The notes: a model not told the origin generated them from the letters alone. A DNA stretch of 64,000 nt from Bacillus sp. S3 (GCF_005154805.1 NZ_CP039727.1:2167501-2231500); one strand, 5' to 3'. Counted from the stretch's first letter, positions 17,785-27,402 are shown. Numbers and translations are program-made.

Positions 17785-18972
17785 TTATATTGTCGGCGCT
17801 GTTTCTTTATTGCGCATTGCCTGCGGAATATAGACGCAGAATGGTTCGCTTTCCAAATAGTCGCCGGTCACAGCATAGGTTCTGGATCGTGAACCGCCGC
17901 AAATTTTGTTGTATTCGCAAACACCGCATTTCCCTTTGTAGTTATCAGGCTGGCGAAGCTCCTTGAATACCTTAGATTCTCGATAAATTTCTGCCAGCGG
18001 TGTGTTACGAACGTTTCCGCCGACAATTGGCAGCAAGCCGCTAGGCATGACATCCCCAATATGGGAAACGAACGCAAACCCGTTCCCGTCATTTACCCCT
18101 TTTGGGGCACGCTTTAAGCCATCATGCATCGAGGCAAAATCTGTTGTTATCGTATCTTCGTAATGGATTTCACCTTTATCGATTAAATGGTCACGAGATT
18201 TCTGCTGCAGGACCACCCGGCGATAATGCTGTGCCGCAGTTGTTTTGATGTCGTACGGTGCTGTTTTACTTAGCTCATATAACCAGCGAAACACTTTTTC
18301 ATGTTCTGCAGGTGTTATACATGCATCCAACTGTCCACGGCCTGTCGGCACAAGCAGGAAGATGTACCACATCACTGCACCGAGCTCTGCCACAAGCTTT
18401 GACATTTCCTCAAGTGAGTCATAATTATAGCGAGAAATAACCGTATTGATTTGCAGCGGCATATGAAGCTCATTTAAATACTTAATTTTTTCAAGTGTTA
18501 AATGAAAAGAACCAGGCGTTCCGCGGAAATGGTCATGTATTTCCGGTGTGGGCCCGTCGAGACTGAATCCCCAGCGTGATAGCCCTACTTCTTTTGCACG
18601 TTTCATTTTCTCTATGGTTACATTAGGTGTTGCACTCGGCGTCATAGACACGCGCATTCCTTTTTTGATTGCATACTCGGCAAGCTCGAAAAGGTCCTCC
18701 CTCATCATACAATCTCCGCCTGTGAAAACAAGCATCGGATTATCCATTTCATAGATTTGATCAATAAGATGAACCCCTTCCTCATGTGAAAGCTCGCGCG
18801 GGTCAGGTGTCAGCTGGGCATCCGCGCGACAGTGCACACACTTTAGCTGGCAGGCCCTCGTTACCTCCCAAATAACAATGAATGGATTTTCGTCATAATT
18901 AATTTCTTTACCCGCTCCATACGGATGGCCCATTGTATGCGGATGACCTTTACTAATTCCCTGCATCTTCAT
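17785..18972 (-). CDS. Radical SAM/SPASM domain protein (TIGR04053-like)
   Basis: 395 residues. The radical SAM cluster motif is C41-x3-C45-x2-C48 (TRACQLKCVHC), with FTGGDCMMR as the GGD/E SAM-binding motif. The C-terminus has a SPASM-type auxiliary cluster region (GKCGVCEYNKICGGSRSR ... SEPFC). The N-terminus is unusually His/Gly rich (GHPHTMGHPYGAG). It most resembles the haem-biosynthesis-associated radical SAM/SPASM group (AhbD/NirJ relatives, TIGR04053), but no haem gene is adjacent, so the substrate is open. ATG 18972 is used; a TTG two codons earlier has no better site. Confidence 0.85.
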   Translation of the reverse strand: MKMQGISKGHPHTMGHPYGAGKEINYDENPFIVIWEVTRACQLKCVHCRADAQLTPDPRELSHEEGVHLIDQIYEMDNPMLVFTGGDCMMREDLFELAEYAIKKGMRVSMTPSATPNVTIEKMKRAKEVGLSRWGFSLDGPTPEIHDHFRGTPGSFHLTLEKIKYLNELHMPLQINTVISRYNYDSLEEMSKLVAELGAVMWYIFLLVPTGRGQLDACITPAEHEKVFRWLYELSKTAPYDIKTTAAQHYRRVVLQQKSRDHLIDKGEIHYEDTITTDFASMHDGLKRAPKGVNDGNGFAFVSHIGDVMPSGLLPIVGGNVRNTPLAEIYRESKVFKELRQPDNYKGKCGVCEYNKICGGSRSRTYAVTGDYLESEPFCVYIPQAMRNKETAPTI

Positions 18973-19251
18973 CACCAAATTCTTTATTATTTTTTAACCA
19001 TAAAAATTGTTTCTATAGGTTCATTATAATTTTGTGAGTAGGATGTGCATGGAGGGTTTGTTACAATATTTCTACATTCCATTTAAATCATGGTGTTTTT
19101 GATGGTTTGAGCGGTTATTTTACATTTTGAGAAATCAGAAAATTAATACTTTAAGAAATGGTGTTTAACCTTTATACTTAATAAGGCAACTTCTTTTAAT
19201 ACAATGATGACCCCATGATTAGCAAACAGATGTAAATTTTTGGAGGCTCAA

Positions 19252-20340
19252 ATGTTTAATCTAACACTTTTTAAAGAGCTATTCTATCAATCTAGAATTC
19301 CACAATTAATTAGTTCTACTGATTTCTCAACCATACAATACAATCCCGCTTTTGGTGAATTTCTTGGCTACGCCATAGAGGAATTAACAACCTTGTCTGT
19401 TGAGTCTATCTCTCATCCGGAAGACATGCAAAAAGACGCACAACTTTTTGGGGAATTACTAAATGGAAAAAGGGATGAATATCAGCTTGAAAAAAGGTAT
19501 TTTCACAAATCCGGTGATCTTAAAACAGGTTTGCTAACGGTCTCCAGGATTAGGGAGAAGTCTTCGGGTGATGAGTTTTTACTCGGACAAGTTCTTGATA
19601 TCACCGAAAAGAAACTAATTGAGGATGCATTAAAGCATCGAGAAATACGGCTGCGGAAATCAGAAAAGCTGGCAGTTGTAGGTCAAATGGCAGCAGCGGT
19701 TGCGCATGAGATTCGTAATCCATTAACTCCAATAAAAGGATTCATGCAGCTTTTACATGCAGAAAAAGAGATTAACCCCATTTATTTAGGGATTGTGCTG
19801 GACGAATTGCATCGGGTCGAGACGATTATTTCTGAATTTTTATCGATCGCTAAGCCGCATACGAAAATGACTGGGATTGTTCATGTTGACAGCTTAATGC
19901 GGCAAGTCATCCAATTATTACAGTCTGAGGCTTTAATGGATAATAAAAAATTAAAATTCCATTTTACCCCGCCCATACATGGGATTATGGGTGACCCTAA
20001 CTCTTTAAAGCAAGTGTTCATGAATGTAATCCAAAATGCCCTCGAAGCCATATCCAATAAGGGGCATATTGATGTAAGCATCTTTTCGGATCAAACGGGA
20101 GTGATTGTCAAGTTTACCGATAATGGATGCGGGATTCCGAAGGACAGATTGTCAAAGCTCGGTGAACCATTTTATTCTACGAAGGAAAAGGGGACTGGTC
20201 TTGGACTAATGACCAGTTACCGAATCATTGAAAGTCATAATGGGAAAATCAACATTGAGAGTGTTGAAAAGGTAGGAACGACGGTGACCATCTGGCTTCC
20301 TTTCGAAACCAAGGAGGAACAAAAATCCGCTGCTGATTAG
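19252..20340 (+). CDS. PAS-domain sensor histidine kinase, sporulation-kinase-like
   Basis: 362 residues. N-terminal PAS domain (about 10-125), then HisKA with the phospho-acceptor His in AAAVAHEIRNPLTPIKGF, then HATPase motifs (NVIQNALEA, DNGCGIP, KGTGLGL). There are no membrane helices, so it is cytoplasmic. The layout and H-box match the KinA/KinE-type orphan kinases feeding the Spo0 phosphorelay. No response regulator is adjacent, consistent with an orphan kinase. Start ATG 19252 follows GGAGG. The phosphorelay role is inference. Confidence 0.9.
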   Translation: MFNLTLFKELFYQSRIPQLISSTDFSTIQYNPAFGEFLGYAIEELTTLSVESISHPEDMQKDAQLFGELLNGKRDEYQLEKRYFHKSGDLKTGLLTVSRIREKSSGDEFLLGQVLDITEKKLIEDALKHREIRLRKSEKLAVVGQMAAAVAHEIRNPLTPIKGFMQLLHAEKEINPIYLGIVLDELHRVETIISEFLSIAKPHTKMTGIVHVDSLMRQVIQLLQSEALMDNKKLKFHFTPPIHGIMGDPNSLKQVFMNVIQNALEAISNKGHIDVSIFSDQTGVIVKFTDNGCGIPKDRLSKLGEPFYSTKEKGTGLGLMTSYRIIESHNGKINIESVEKVGTTVTIWLPFETKEEQKSAAD

Positions 20341-20350
20341 CGGATTTTTT
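20322..20350 (+). terminator. Terminator overlapping the kinase stop codon
   Basis: AAAATCCGCT / AGCGGATTTT stem; the TAG stop is inside the right arm. Confidence 0.85.
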
Positions 20351-20428
20351 GAATGGAAAGCTTTTCCCTGCCAAAATTAGAAAAGTTTAGTATGATGGTT
20401 TCATAACAAGGTATGAAAGGAGCTTCCG

Positions 20429-21058
20429 ATGATGAAACGAATCATAAGTGTAGGGATCCTCCTTTTCATAATAACGGCAGGCATTATTCAAAAGGATGAA
20501 TTACTGCACATTGTCAAAGAAGGCGGCACCTTATCCATTTTCATCAGCATGTTGTTGGCAGCTATTTGTGTCTTCTTTCCAATCATTCCCTTTTCGGTTT
20601 TAGCAGGTGTGTTGGGTGCAGCATTTGGTGCTTTCCAAGGGGTTTGGATCTCATTGGCAGGTGCCATGGCCGGAACAATGGGATTTTTCTTCTTAAGCAG
20701 ATATGGTTTTCGTGATTGGGCAGAGGAGAAACTAACCAAATACCCTAAAGTCAGGGAGTATGAGCGTTTTTTATATCGAAACTCATTCGCAGCGATTCTC
20801 ACCTGCCGTTTAATCCCGATTATTCCGTCACCTGTCGTTAATATTGTTTGTGGTTTAAGTTATGTTCATTGGTTTACTTTTTTTATCGCTTCGACACTAG
20901 GGAAGATCCCCAATATTCTAATCTTGTCCTATGCAGGTTCTAAATTTAGTGACAATAAGCTTTATTCAATTGGAATCTATGTCTGTTACCTATTTGTCAT
21001 TTTCCTGATTAATTTTATCATCATCTATCGAAAAAGGTCGCAGAAGTTTAGTGAATAA
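20429..21058 (+). CDS. TVP38/TMEM64 (DedA-like) membrane protein
   Basis: 209 residues, about five membrane segments. The family core is visible: FPIIPFSVLAGVLGAAFGAFQGVWISLAGAMAGTMGFFFLSRYGFRD, then FAAILTCRLIPIIPSPVVNIVCGLS. This is the SNARE-associated/VTT domain, whose members are linked to lipid scrambling or envelope homeostasis. Start at ATG 20429 (or 20432) behind AAAGGAG. It sits between a terminator and a repeat, so it is monocistronic. Confidence 0.9.
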   Translation: MMKRIISVGILLFIITAGIIQKDELLHIVKEGGTLSIFISMLLAAICVFFPIIPFSVLAGVLGAAFGAFQGVWISLAGAMAGTMGFFFLSRYGFRDWAEEKLTKYPKVREYERFLYRNSFAAILTCRLIPIIPSPVVNIVCGLSYVHWFTFFIASTLGKIPNILILSYAGSKFSDNKLYSIGIYVCYLFVIFLINFIIIYRKRSQKFSE

Positions 21059-21092
21059 ACCGTGATAAAATCATTGTTAATTTTATAACAAA

Positions 21093-21222
21093 GTTGATTG
21101 GAGCGGAAGGAGCGAGACTCCTGCGGGAGTACGGAGCAGGGGAGACACCACAGGCGCATAAGCGCCGAGGAGGCTCTCCGGGACGCCCGCGGAAAGCGAA
21201 GCGCCTGGAGCGGAAATCAACA
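21093..21222. repeat. GC-rich Bacillaceae palindromic repeat, about 130 bp
   Basis: Bounded by short inverted ends GTTGATT / AATCAAC. The inside is markedly GC richer than the surroundings, with several nested hairpins (GGAGCGGAAGG, GACTCCTGCGGGAG, GGCGCATAAGCGCC, CGCCCGCGG). Sequences with GGAGCGGAAGG...ACTCCTGCGGGA are widespread between genes in Bacillaceae. No coding potential. Confidence 0.75.
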
Positions 21223-21254
21223 TCCGAAGTCTAATGATTAAATCACTCTAATGT

Positions 21255-21605
21255 TTAAATCACTTTTTGGAAATTGAAATCGTTTTGTTTTTCAACGATG
21301 ATGATCTCTTTAAAATAGCTTTTTAAGATAAGCCATTTAGCAGGATAGGTATAGATAAAATCTTCAATCGTTTGAAGTGAGTAATAAATAAAACAATCAA
21401 AAGCGCTTTTTTCTTTTTTTAAATCATACAATAGTGCATGGGGAATAGTGTAATACTCTTGCAGCTGGTATGGGTTCAGTTTAACAATCTGGATATTTTG
21501 ATCCGAGATATAGTTTTTGATCGATTGTTCCTGCAATGCAATACTCTCATCCTGGGAGAGCCCATTTAAACTGATACGATCATTAATAAAATACATTCCC
21601 TTCAT
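21255..21605 (-). CDS. Hypothetical protein, faintly resolvase-like
   Basis: 116 residues from ATG 21605, where GAGAGGG lies at suitable spacing; an ATG six codons earlier lacks a site. The segment GLSQDESIALQEQSIKNYI, followed by a beta-strand-like QIVKLNPY, recalls the N-terminal fold of serine recombinases, in which an early Ser precedes SxxxQ helices. The catalytic Arg/Ser set is not convincing and there is no DNA-binding domain. No function is assigned. Confidence 0.65.
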   Translation of the reverse strand: MKGMYFINDRISLNGLSQDESIALQEQSIKNYISDQNIQIVKLNPYQLQEYYTIPHALLYDLKKEKSAFDCFIYYSLQTIEDFIYTYPAKWLILKSYFKEIIIVEKQNDFNFQKVI

Positions 21606-21701
21606 ATCATAACACCCTCTCATAAAACGTTAATTGCTATTGTTATTGACAGTGTTGCAGAGAAGTATACTTGTAATGGAGAAATGGTTAAGGAGAGAAA
21701 T

Positions 21702-22307
21702 ATGATTAGTGCTGCAATTCATGGATTTATTTTAGCCTTTGGGCTGATTCTGCCTTTGGGCGTTCAAAATGTGTTTGTATTTAATCAGGGGGCAATGCAT
21801 AAGAGGTGGGTGTCTGCGCTTCCAGTGGTTTTAACGGCTTCCATTTGTGATTCGCTATTGATTTCGTTGGCCGTTTTTGGTGTTTCGGCCGTTGTGTTAG
21901 GTGTGGCCTGGGTAAAAGTTACGTTGCTTTCAGTCGGCATTCTTTTTTTAATTTATATGGGGTACACGACTTGGAAAAGTAAGCCCGTGACAGGAGAATC
22001 AAAAGCAGTATCCCTTACACCGCGAAAGCAGATTGCCTTTGCAGCCTCCGTGTCATTATTAAATCCGCATGCCATTATGGACACAATCGGTGTCATTGGG
22101 ACAAGCTCATTATCCTATTCAGGCTCAGCGAAAATAACCTTTTTGGTTGTCTGTATCCTTGTCTCATGGATGTGGTTTTTGGGACTTTCGTTTGCTGGAA
22201 GATTAATCGGGAAACTGGATCAGTCTGGAAGATTTCTACTTTACCTAAATAAAATTTCGGCATTGATTATGTGGGGGACAGCCCTCTATCTTCTTTTTTC
22301 ACTATAA
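21702..22307 (+). CDS. LysE/ArgO-family amino acid exporter
   Basis: 201 residues, about six membrane helices. Family signatures are GFILAFGLILPLGVQNVFVFNQGA at the N-terminus and SLLNPHAIMDTIGVIG mid-protein, which match the LysE/ArgO (YisU-type) exporters of basic amino acids. ATG 21702 follows AAGGAGAG; an upstream in-frame ATG at 21684 has no site. Followed by a terminator. Confidence 0.92.
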   Translation: MISAAIHGFILAFGLILPLGVQNVFVFNQGAMHKRWVSALPVVLTASICDSLLISLAVFGVSAVVLGVAWVKVTLLSVGILFLIYMGYTTWKSKPVTGESKAVSLTPRKQIAFAASVSLLNPHAIMDTIGVIGTSSLSYSGSAKITFLVVCILVSWMWFLGLSFAGRLIGKLDQSGRFLLYLNKISALIMWGTALYLLFSL

Positions 22308-22316
22308 AAAAAATTA

Positions 22317-22338
22317 CCCGGCAAGTATGCCGGGCATT
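22317..22338 (+). terminator. Terminator of the LysE-family gene
   Basis: CCCGGCA / TGCCGGG stem with a 4-nt loop, then CATTTT. Confidence 0.8.
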
Positions 22339-22609
22339 TTCCAAATCTATATTAAAAGGGGGCGGAGGTTAAGGTTCTTCGTGAACCTATTTCTATAGTA
22401 ACGGATAAATATGAACAAATTATGAAGGAATAATTAATAGTTTAAGAAAGGTGATCAATTCAAAATTTGGATTGTTTTTTTTCGTTTATATGATAAACAT
22501 CCATTGTAGCCGTTTCATAATCATGCTAATTTGATGAATATCGTTAATCTTTTCTTGGCATTCTAGTTCATGGCAGAGTCCCTGCATTAATAGGAAGGAG
22601 AGGTATCAT
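22339..22609. other. Intergenic stretch with possible gene remnant
   Basis: No intact gene. A frame from 22358 to the TAA at 22431 reads like a protein C-terminus (EVKVLREPISIVTDKYEQIM) but has no start codon or ribosome binding site. A weak CAATTC / GGATTG hairpin with a long T run near 22456-22482 could be its old terminator. Confidence 0.4.
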
Positions 22610-23257
22610 TTGGCGGCAACACATACATTTTCAAGGCAAGAAGAAGTAGCAAATTCGATTACACACGGGATCGGGGCATTGCTGAGTATTTCGGCATTAG
22701 TTATCTTAATTGTTTATTCATCCCTATACGGTACCGTCTGGCATGTGGTTAGCTTCACAATTTTTGGTGTAACGATGTTCATTTTATATATGTCTTCTAC
22801 CTTGCTTCATAGCTTACCAGAAGGGAAGGCAAAAGATGTCTTTGAAATTTTAGACCATTCATCGATCTACTTTTTTATCGCTGGAACCTACACACCATTT
22901 TTATTAATCGTCATAAAAGGGACAGTGGGTTGGTTATTGTTCGGTATTGTTTGGGGACTGGCTGTAGCGGGTACCATTTTTAAATGTTTTTTTGTAAAAA
23001 AATATCTATTTAGCTCTACCATTCTCTATGTTGTCATGGGCTGGTTAATGGTGTTTGCTTGGAAACCGTTAGTAAACACTCTTTCCACAGAAGGCTTGAT
23101 TTATTTAGTCATTGGCGGTGCCCTCTATACGCTTGGTGCCATTTTTTACGTTTGGCGGGGGTTTACATACCACCATGCAGTTTGGCATCTTTTTGTGATT
23201 GCCGGCAGTACAGCGCACTTCTTTGCAGTATTATTTTTTGTATTGCCCATAAAATGA
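22610..23257 (+). CDS. Hemolysin III family (PAQR/TrhA) membrane protein
   Basis: 215 residues, seven predicted membrane helices. Family motifs: NSITHGIGALLS at the start, SSTLLHSLPEG, the conserved DHSSIYFFIAGTYTPF, and the late YHHAVWHLFVIAGSTAHF with the metal-type histidines. The start is a TTG at 22610 behind AGGAAGGAGAGG. Bacterial members are linked to membrane-lipid homeostasis; haemolysis is not implied. Confidence 0.92.
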   Translation: MAATHTFSRQEEVANSITHGIGALLSISALVILIVYSSLYGTVWHVVSFTIFGVTMFILYMSSTLLHSLPEGKAKDVFEILDHSSIYFFIAGTYTPFLLIVIKGTVGWLLFGIVWGLAVAGTIFKCFFVKKYLFSSTILYVVMGWLMVFAWKPLVNTLSTEGLIYLVIGGALYTLGAIFYVWRGFTYHHAVWHLFVIAGSTAHFFAVLFFVLPIK

Positions 23258-23262
23258 AGGGA

Positions 23263-23287
23263 GCAGCACCTCAAAAGGTGCTGCTTC
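23263..23287 (+). terminator. Terminator
   Basis: GCAGCACCT / AGGTGCTGC stem, 4-nt loop, then TTCCTT. Confidence 0.75.
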
Positions 23288-23313
23288 CTTGCTGACAGTT
23301 TTGCCAAGGATTC

Positions 23314-24684
23314 TCAAACATGTTTGATCTTTCCGAGTTTGATCTCTTCCCGAGAAAACCACACGCTCATTAAGAAGCTAATGATTCCGGCTATGATTAA
23401 AACTCCGCCGATGATTTTCATGTTATCCGCGGAAATTTCCGATCCAAAAATTAACCCCAAAATAATAGAAGAAAAAATAGAGCCTAAAAATCTGCAGGTT
23501 TGAAACAAGCCCGATGTGGTCCCGATGATCTCTTTAGGACTCTCTTTCACCATTGCAACTTGAAGCACAACATTGCCAATCCCATAGCTTAAACCCATGA
23601 TTGATAAAGTGATCCCGATGATTAAATAAGAGGCATTCACAAAAAACAGTGTAAAAATCAGCGCTCCGATAATAGATATGAACGATCCAGCTAAAATTGG
23701 CTGGTAGACCCCCTTCCGATCAATCCATTTTCCTGTGACGGACGAAATAATAATGCTTACTCCCGACATAAATAACATGAGTAAACCGCTATGTTCAACA
23801 CTTAGTTCCAATACTTCTTGAAAGTAGCTTGGGAGTCCAAAAAACAAACAATAGAAAAATATGTTCAAGAAAATAAATTGGAGATATACACTTTAAAGCT
23901 TTGGGTGTGATTTGAAGATTCGGATATCGATAAACGGTTCTTTCACTCTTAATTCCCTCCAGGCAAATAGAGCGAAAAATAGGATGCCCGCAATACCTGA
24001 AAGGTAATGAACCTTAGCTCCAAACGATAATAGAAACGATAAAAAGAAGACCATTCCCGCAGCAAATAAAACGATACCAAGAAAATCAAGCTGGAATAAC
24101 AATGCCTTCATTTGTGCTTTATCCTGTTTAGTGTCCTTCGGAAACATGTACCAGCCAAGAAAAAAACTGATGATGATAAACGGAAAATTCACCCAAAAAA
24201 TAGCCGGCCATCCACCCCAGACAATAGAGAACCCGCCAATGGTTGGTCCGAGTGCCACCATCGCCGAGGCAAATATCGAAAGGACCGCTAGCGCTGAAGC
24301 TTGCCGGTCTTTGATATTGTCCCGTATTAATGCCATCCCTGATGGATAGATGGCACTGCTGCCAATGGATTGGATCATTCTCATCACAAGTAACATAAGA
24401 AAGGTTGTAGAAAGTGGGGCCCCGATGGCGGACAGCGTAACAAGCACAAGTCCGATTAAAAAGGTTTTTTTTCGCCCGAAAATATCGCCAAGCTTTCCTG
24501 TCACCGGCTGTGCCACTGCACTAGCTAAATAAAAGCTTGATATCAGCCAGGATACGGTAGTAAATGAAAGCCCAAAATCCTTCTGAATACTATGTAATGC
24601 CAGTGCGATCATAGATGAGTTAAGCGGATTTAACATTGTGCCTGACGCAACTGCTGTTAGAAATAGGGATCGATTTTTTTTCAT
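23314..24684 (-). pseudogene. MFS multidrug-type exporter interrupted by an in-frame TAA
   Basis: Two open stretches, 24684-23893 (N-terminal, about 263 aa) and the continuation ending at 23314, lie in the same reading frame. They are separated only by TAA at 23893-23895. The first half carries helices 1-8 with the MFS loop motif GKLGDIFGRKKT. The second begins, after the stop, SVYLQFIFLNIFFYCLFFGLP and continues with the helices and loop GKWIDRKG. Together they give an about 456-residue DHA-type drug:H+ antiporter. A downstream restart at TTG 23868 has no convincing ribosome binding site. A single substitution would restore the gene. The start ATG 24684 follows AAAGG. Confidence 0.85.
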
Positions 24685-24707
24685 GTGTAACACCCTTTGG
24701 AAAATGT

Positions 24708-25193
24708 CTAACTATTTTTTTTTTGATAAAAATATAGATATAACAGAAGAAGAAGGCTTTCTACAAAAAAGTAGACAGGAATGGAATAGAGAAGTTTATA
24801 CCCGTTCTTGTAATGGAAAATGCCAACTTTTACACAAATCCATTCTAGAAGAATGGCCATTACAGCCCAAAAAAGGATATAAACTCCTCTTAACTGTCCC
24901 TTAATATGAAGCCGTTCATAAAAATAAATAAAAATGTATCCAAACGGTGCATACATACTATAGGATAGTAAATCGAACAATGAGTACCCATGATCGTCAC
25001 CGACATCATATAGGTCAAGGGGCGGTACAGCAATAGTATGATCAAAAATCAAACCTAAATAGGGGCCTATGAGCAGGCAGAATATCGTGGTTAACAGCGG
25101 TAATTTTTGGGGCAAAAAATAGATTAGACATAATCCCACCACAATCATACCGATCACAAACCATTCGTTTAGGTCAAATTGATGGACCATCAT
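24708..25193 (-). CDS. Small polytopic membrane protein, possibly CBO0543-type
   Basis: 161 residues, about five hydrophobic helices. The segment LLEWICVKVGIFHYKNGY resembles the late conserved part of CBO0543-type Bacillus membrane proteins, whose role is unknown. Start ATG 25193 behind AAGGAG. It overlaps the upstream membrane-protein gene by 20 bp, so the two are a translationally coupled pair. No enzymatic motif is visible. Confidence 0.7.
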   Translation of the reverse strand: MMVHQFDLNEWFVIGMIVVGLCLIYFLPQKLPLLTTIFCLLIGPYLGLIFDHTIAVPPLDLYDVGDDHGYSLFDLLSYSMYAPFGYIFIYFYERLHIKGQLRGVYILFWAVMAILLEWICVKVGIFHYKNGYKLLYSIPVYFFVESLLLLLYLYFYQKKNS

Positions 25194-25662
25194 TGCTTTG
25201 GTTCTCCTTCAGGTATAGTTTCATTAATAAAACCTTGAAAAGAAACGAAAAAACCATCATACCTGCACAAAAAAGACCCATATACCAGATTGACCAGTGT
25301 TGTAGTCTTTCAATGCCAAAAACCGACAATAAATGGGCGGTTGCCACTAGAATAATCCAGATGCTTAAAGTGATAACGAATCTATTACCTGCCCGTTTTT
25401 CGCTATAAACTAAATTTATAAATAAAAGCAGCAACGAGGGCAGGATAATGTCACGATAAACGACCGAGGTAATAAATGCCACAGGGCTTTTATCCACTAT
25501 AAACCACTCTAATTTAAACGAGAAAATAGTATAAAAATTAATATGCACGAGCTGGATCATGAGAAATAGAATAATGTTTAGCTTACTTGGAAGCCTTTGT
25601 TTTAACGAAAAAAACACGGCTAAAATCATCCAAGCAATGACAAAAAAAATAACAAGTCCCAT
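25174..25662 (-). CDS. Polytopic membrane protein of unknown function
   Basis: About 162 residues from ATG 25662, chosen because GAGG lies 9 nt upstream; ATG 25677 (167 aa) is the alternative. Roughly five hydrophobic helices occupy most of the protein and the C-terminus is short and polar. I recognise no family. It overlaps the next gene (24708-25193) and presumably works with it. Confidence 0.65.
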   Translation of the reverse strand: MGLVIFFVIAWMILAVFFSLKQRLPSKLNIILFLMIQLVHINFYTIFSFKLEWFIVDKSPVAFITSVVYRDIILPSLLLLFINLVYSEKRAGNRFVITLSIWIILVATAHLLSVFGIERLQHWSIWYMGLFCAGMMVFSFLFKVLLMKLYLKENQSNDGPSI

Positions 25663-25729
25663 CGGCTTCATCCTCATCCAAAATCATGTTAAATATATCA
25701 TTCCCAAACATGAAAAATTTTAGTAATGG

Positions 25730-27271
25730 TTAGCGGGGAGGAAGTATTTGATACGGACGCATCATTTCATAATCCTCATGCTCCAGCATATGGCAATGCC
25801 AAACGTATTGGCCGGTGAAAGGGAAGAACGGGATAATGATGCTGGTAATATGTCCGGGCGGGCATCGGACGGTATCCTTCCAGCCTCGCTCACCCGCCTC
25901 CGGCCGAATCCCAGCACCTGTGTATCTCACTTGCTTCGTTTTTTTATAATAGCCCACATCGAACGGGCGTCTTTCAAGAATTTGAAATTGGACTAGATGA
26001 ACGTGAATGGGGTGATCGTCCCCATTCGTATTAACAAAACTCCAAATTTCTACTGAGCCAAGATGCGGATTCTCAGAAATAGGATCATCCCACATTTTCT
26101 TATCCAGTAAAAATATGGATCTTCCATATTGGTCCTTTTCTTCACTTAATTCGAGAAAACGATGCTTGCGGGAAGAATTTGCCGGCAGCCACTTGATGGG
26201 CCCTGAATTGGCCGGGATTGTGCTCGTATCAATCGACGATAGCGGCTTTGTTACTCGAAATTCCATAATGATTCCCGTGGTTTCAGGAGAAACAGGCTCA
26301 CCAATTGGAAAATGAGTTGGGGCATCATTTTTCAAAATAATAGAGGCGCCGCCCATATTCGAGAAATCAATGATAACATCCACGCGCTCAGCAGGTGCAA
26401 TCAATATAGTGTTCACCCCAACCGGTCGTTCAAGGAATCCGCTATCGGTTCCGATTTGATAGAATAATTGTCCCGAATCCAAGGTTATCCGGAAAAAACG
26501 GGCATTTGCAGCATTTAGTATTCGAAACCGATATTTCCGCGGCTCAACCTCTAAATAGGGCCATACCTTGCCGTTGACGAGGATGGTATCCCCAAAAAAA
26601 GAGGTAATAATCGATGGCGTGATGCCGGAAGCATTATTTTCCGGCTGATTTGGATAGGCTAATGAGCCATCCTCATGAAAAGACCGATCCTGAAGCAGTA
26701 ACGGAATTTCAAAGGGACCACTGGGAAGATTTAAAAGACGCTCGTGGCTGTCCCTTATAAAATAAAATCCGGCTAGTCCGGCATAAATATTTAATCGTGT
26801 CAGGCCGATTGCATGGTCATGGTACCAGAGTGCGCGTGAGCTTTGCTGATTCCCATATTCAAAAATTTCTTTTTGAAAAAAAGGTCCTCGTGCTGCAAAC
26901 CCATTTGTAAACCATGCATCAGGGTACCCGTCACTTGCGGGTTCCGTTCTGCCGCCATGTAGATGAACAACAGTCCGGACATCAGGTTTCTCTTTCTCCG
27001 CGCCATGGACAGTATGATCAATCGGCAGCAGATGCTTATCAGGCAATGCATTCATCCACTTTACCAATACTCTTTCACCTGTTTCCACCTCGAACGTTGG
27101 CCCGGGATACATTCCTTCATAACCCCAAATGGTGGTTTGGGGCAAATGACGATGGAGCGATTGCTTCGTTTCCTTCATGCTTACCTCATAATACGTATAG
27201 TCACTTGTTTTCCATTTTGGTTTTATAACGGGTGGAATCGGCAGCGGATCCTTAAATCTTTCAAGCTTCAT
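25730..27271 (-). CDS. cotA: CotA-type spore coat multicopper oxidase (laccase)
   Basis: 513 residues from ATG 27271, the same length as B. subtilis CotA; AAAGGGG lies 8 nt upstream. Four copper-ligand blocks are intact: VVHLHGG, ALWYHDHA, DHPIHVHLVQF, and YVWHCHMLEHEDYEMM with the type 1 copper Cys and axial Met. There is no signal peptide, as expected for a coat protein assembled from the mother cell. CotA oxidises phenolics to brown pigment and has bilirubin-oxidase-like activity. A longer upstream frame exists but has no ribosome binding site. It is divergent from xdhC. Confidence 0.95.
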   Translation of the reverse strand: MKLERFKDPLPIPPVIKPKWKTSDYTYYEVSMKETKQSLHRHLPQTTIWGYEGMYPGPTFEVETGERVLVKWMNALPDKHLLPIDHTVHGAEKEKPDVRTVVHLHGGRTEPASDGYPDAWFTNGFAARGPFFQKEIFEYGNQQSSRALWYHDHAIGLTRLNIYAGLAGFYFIRDSHERLLNLPSGPFEIPLLLQDRSFHEDGSLAYPNQPENNASGITPSIITSFFGDTILVNGKVWPYLEVEPRKYRFRILNAANARFFRITLDSGQLFYQIGTDSGFLERPVGVNTILIAPAERVDVIIDFSNMGGASIILKNDAPTHFPIGEPVSPETTGIIMEFRVTKPLSSIDTSTIPANSGPIKWLPANSSRKHRFLELSEEKDQYGRSIFLLDKKMWDDPISENPHLGSVEIWSFVNTNGDDHPIHVHLVQFQILERRPFDVGYYKKTKQVRYTGAGIRPEAGERGWKDTVRCPPGHITSIIIPFFPFTGQYVWHCHMLEHEDYEMMRPYQILPPR

Positions 27272-27402
27272 GGTTAGCGCCCCTTTAAGTATTTTTATTA
27301 ATTCATATGAAAATAGCAATTGAAAAATTAATCATTCTAGGAATAGCATCCGTCTTAATATAAATAAGATAGGAATTCATGTGTTTGAAGTGGGGGAGAA
27401 GC

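Noticed and set aside
22358..22433. Short frame resembling a protein C-terminus
   Set aside because: No start codon or ribosome binding site; listed only as a possible remnant in the intergenic entry.
23868..23895. Frameshift as the cause of the split MFS gene
   Set aside because: The two halves are in the same frame (27 nt from stop to restart), so it is a nonsense codon, not an indel.
26914..27277. Two 104-codon frames opposite cotA
   Set aside because: They are antisense shadows of a well-supported gene, without ribosome binding sites.
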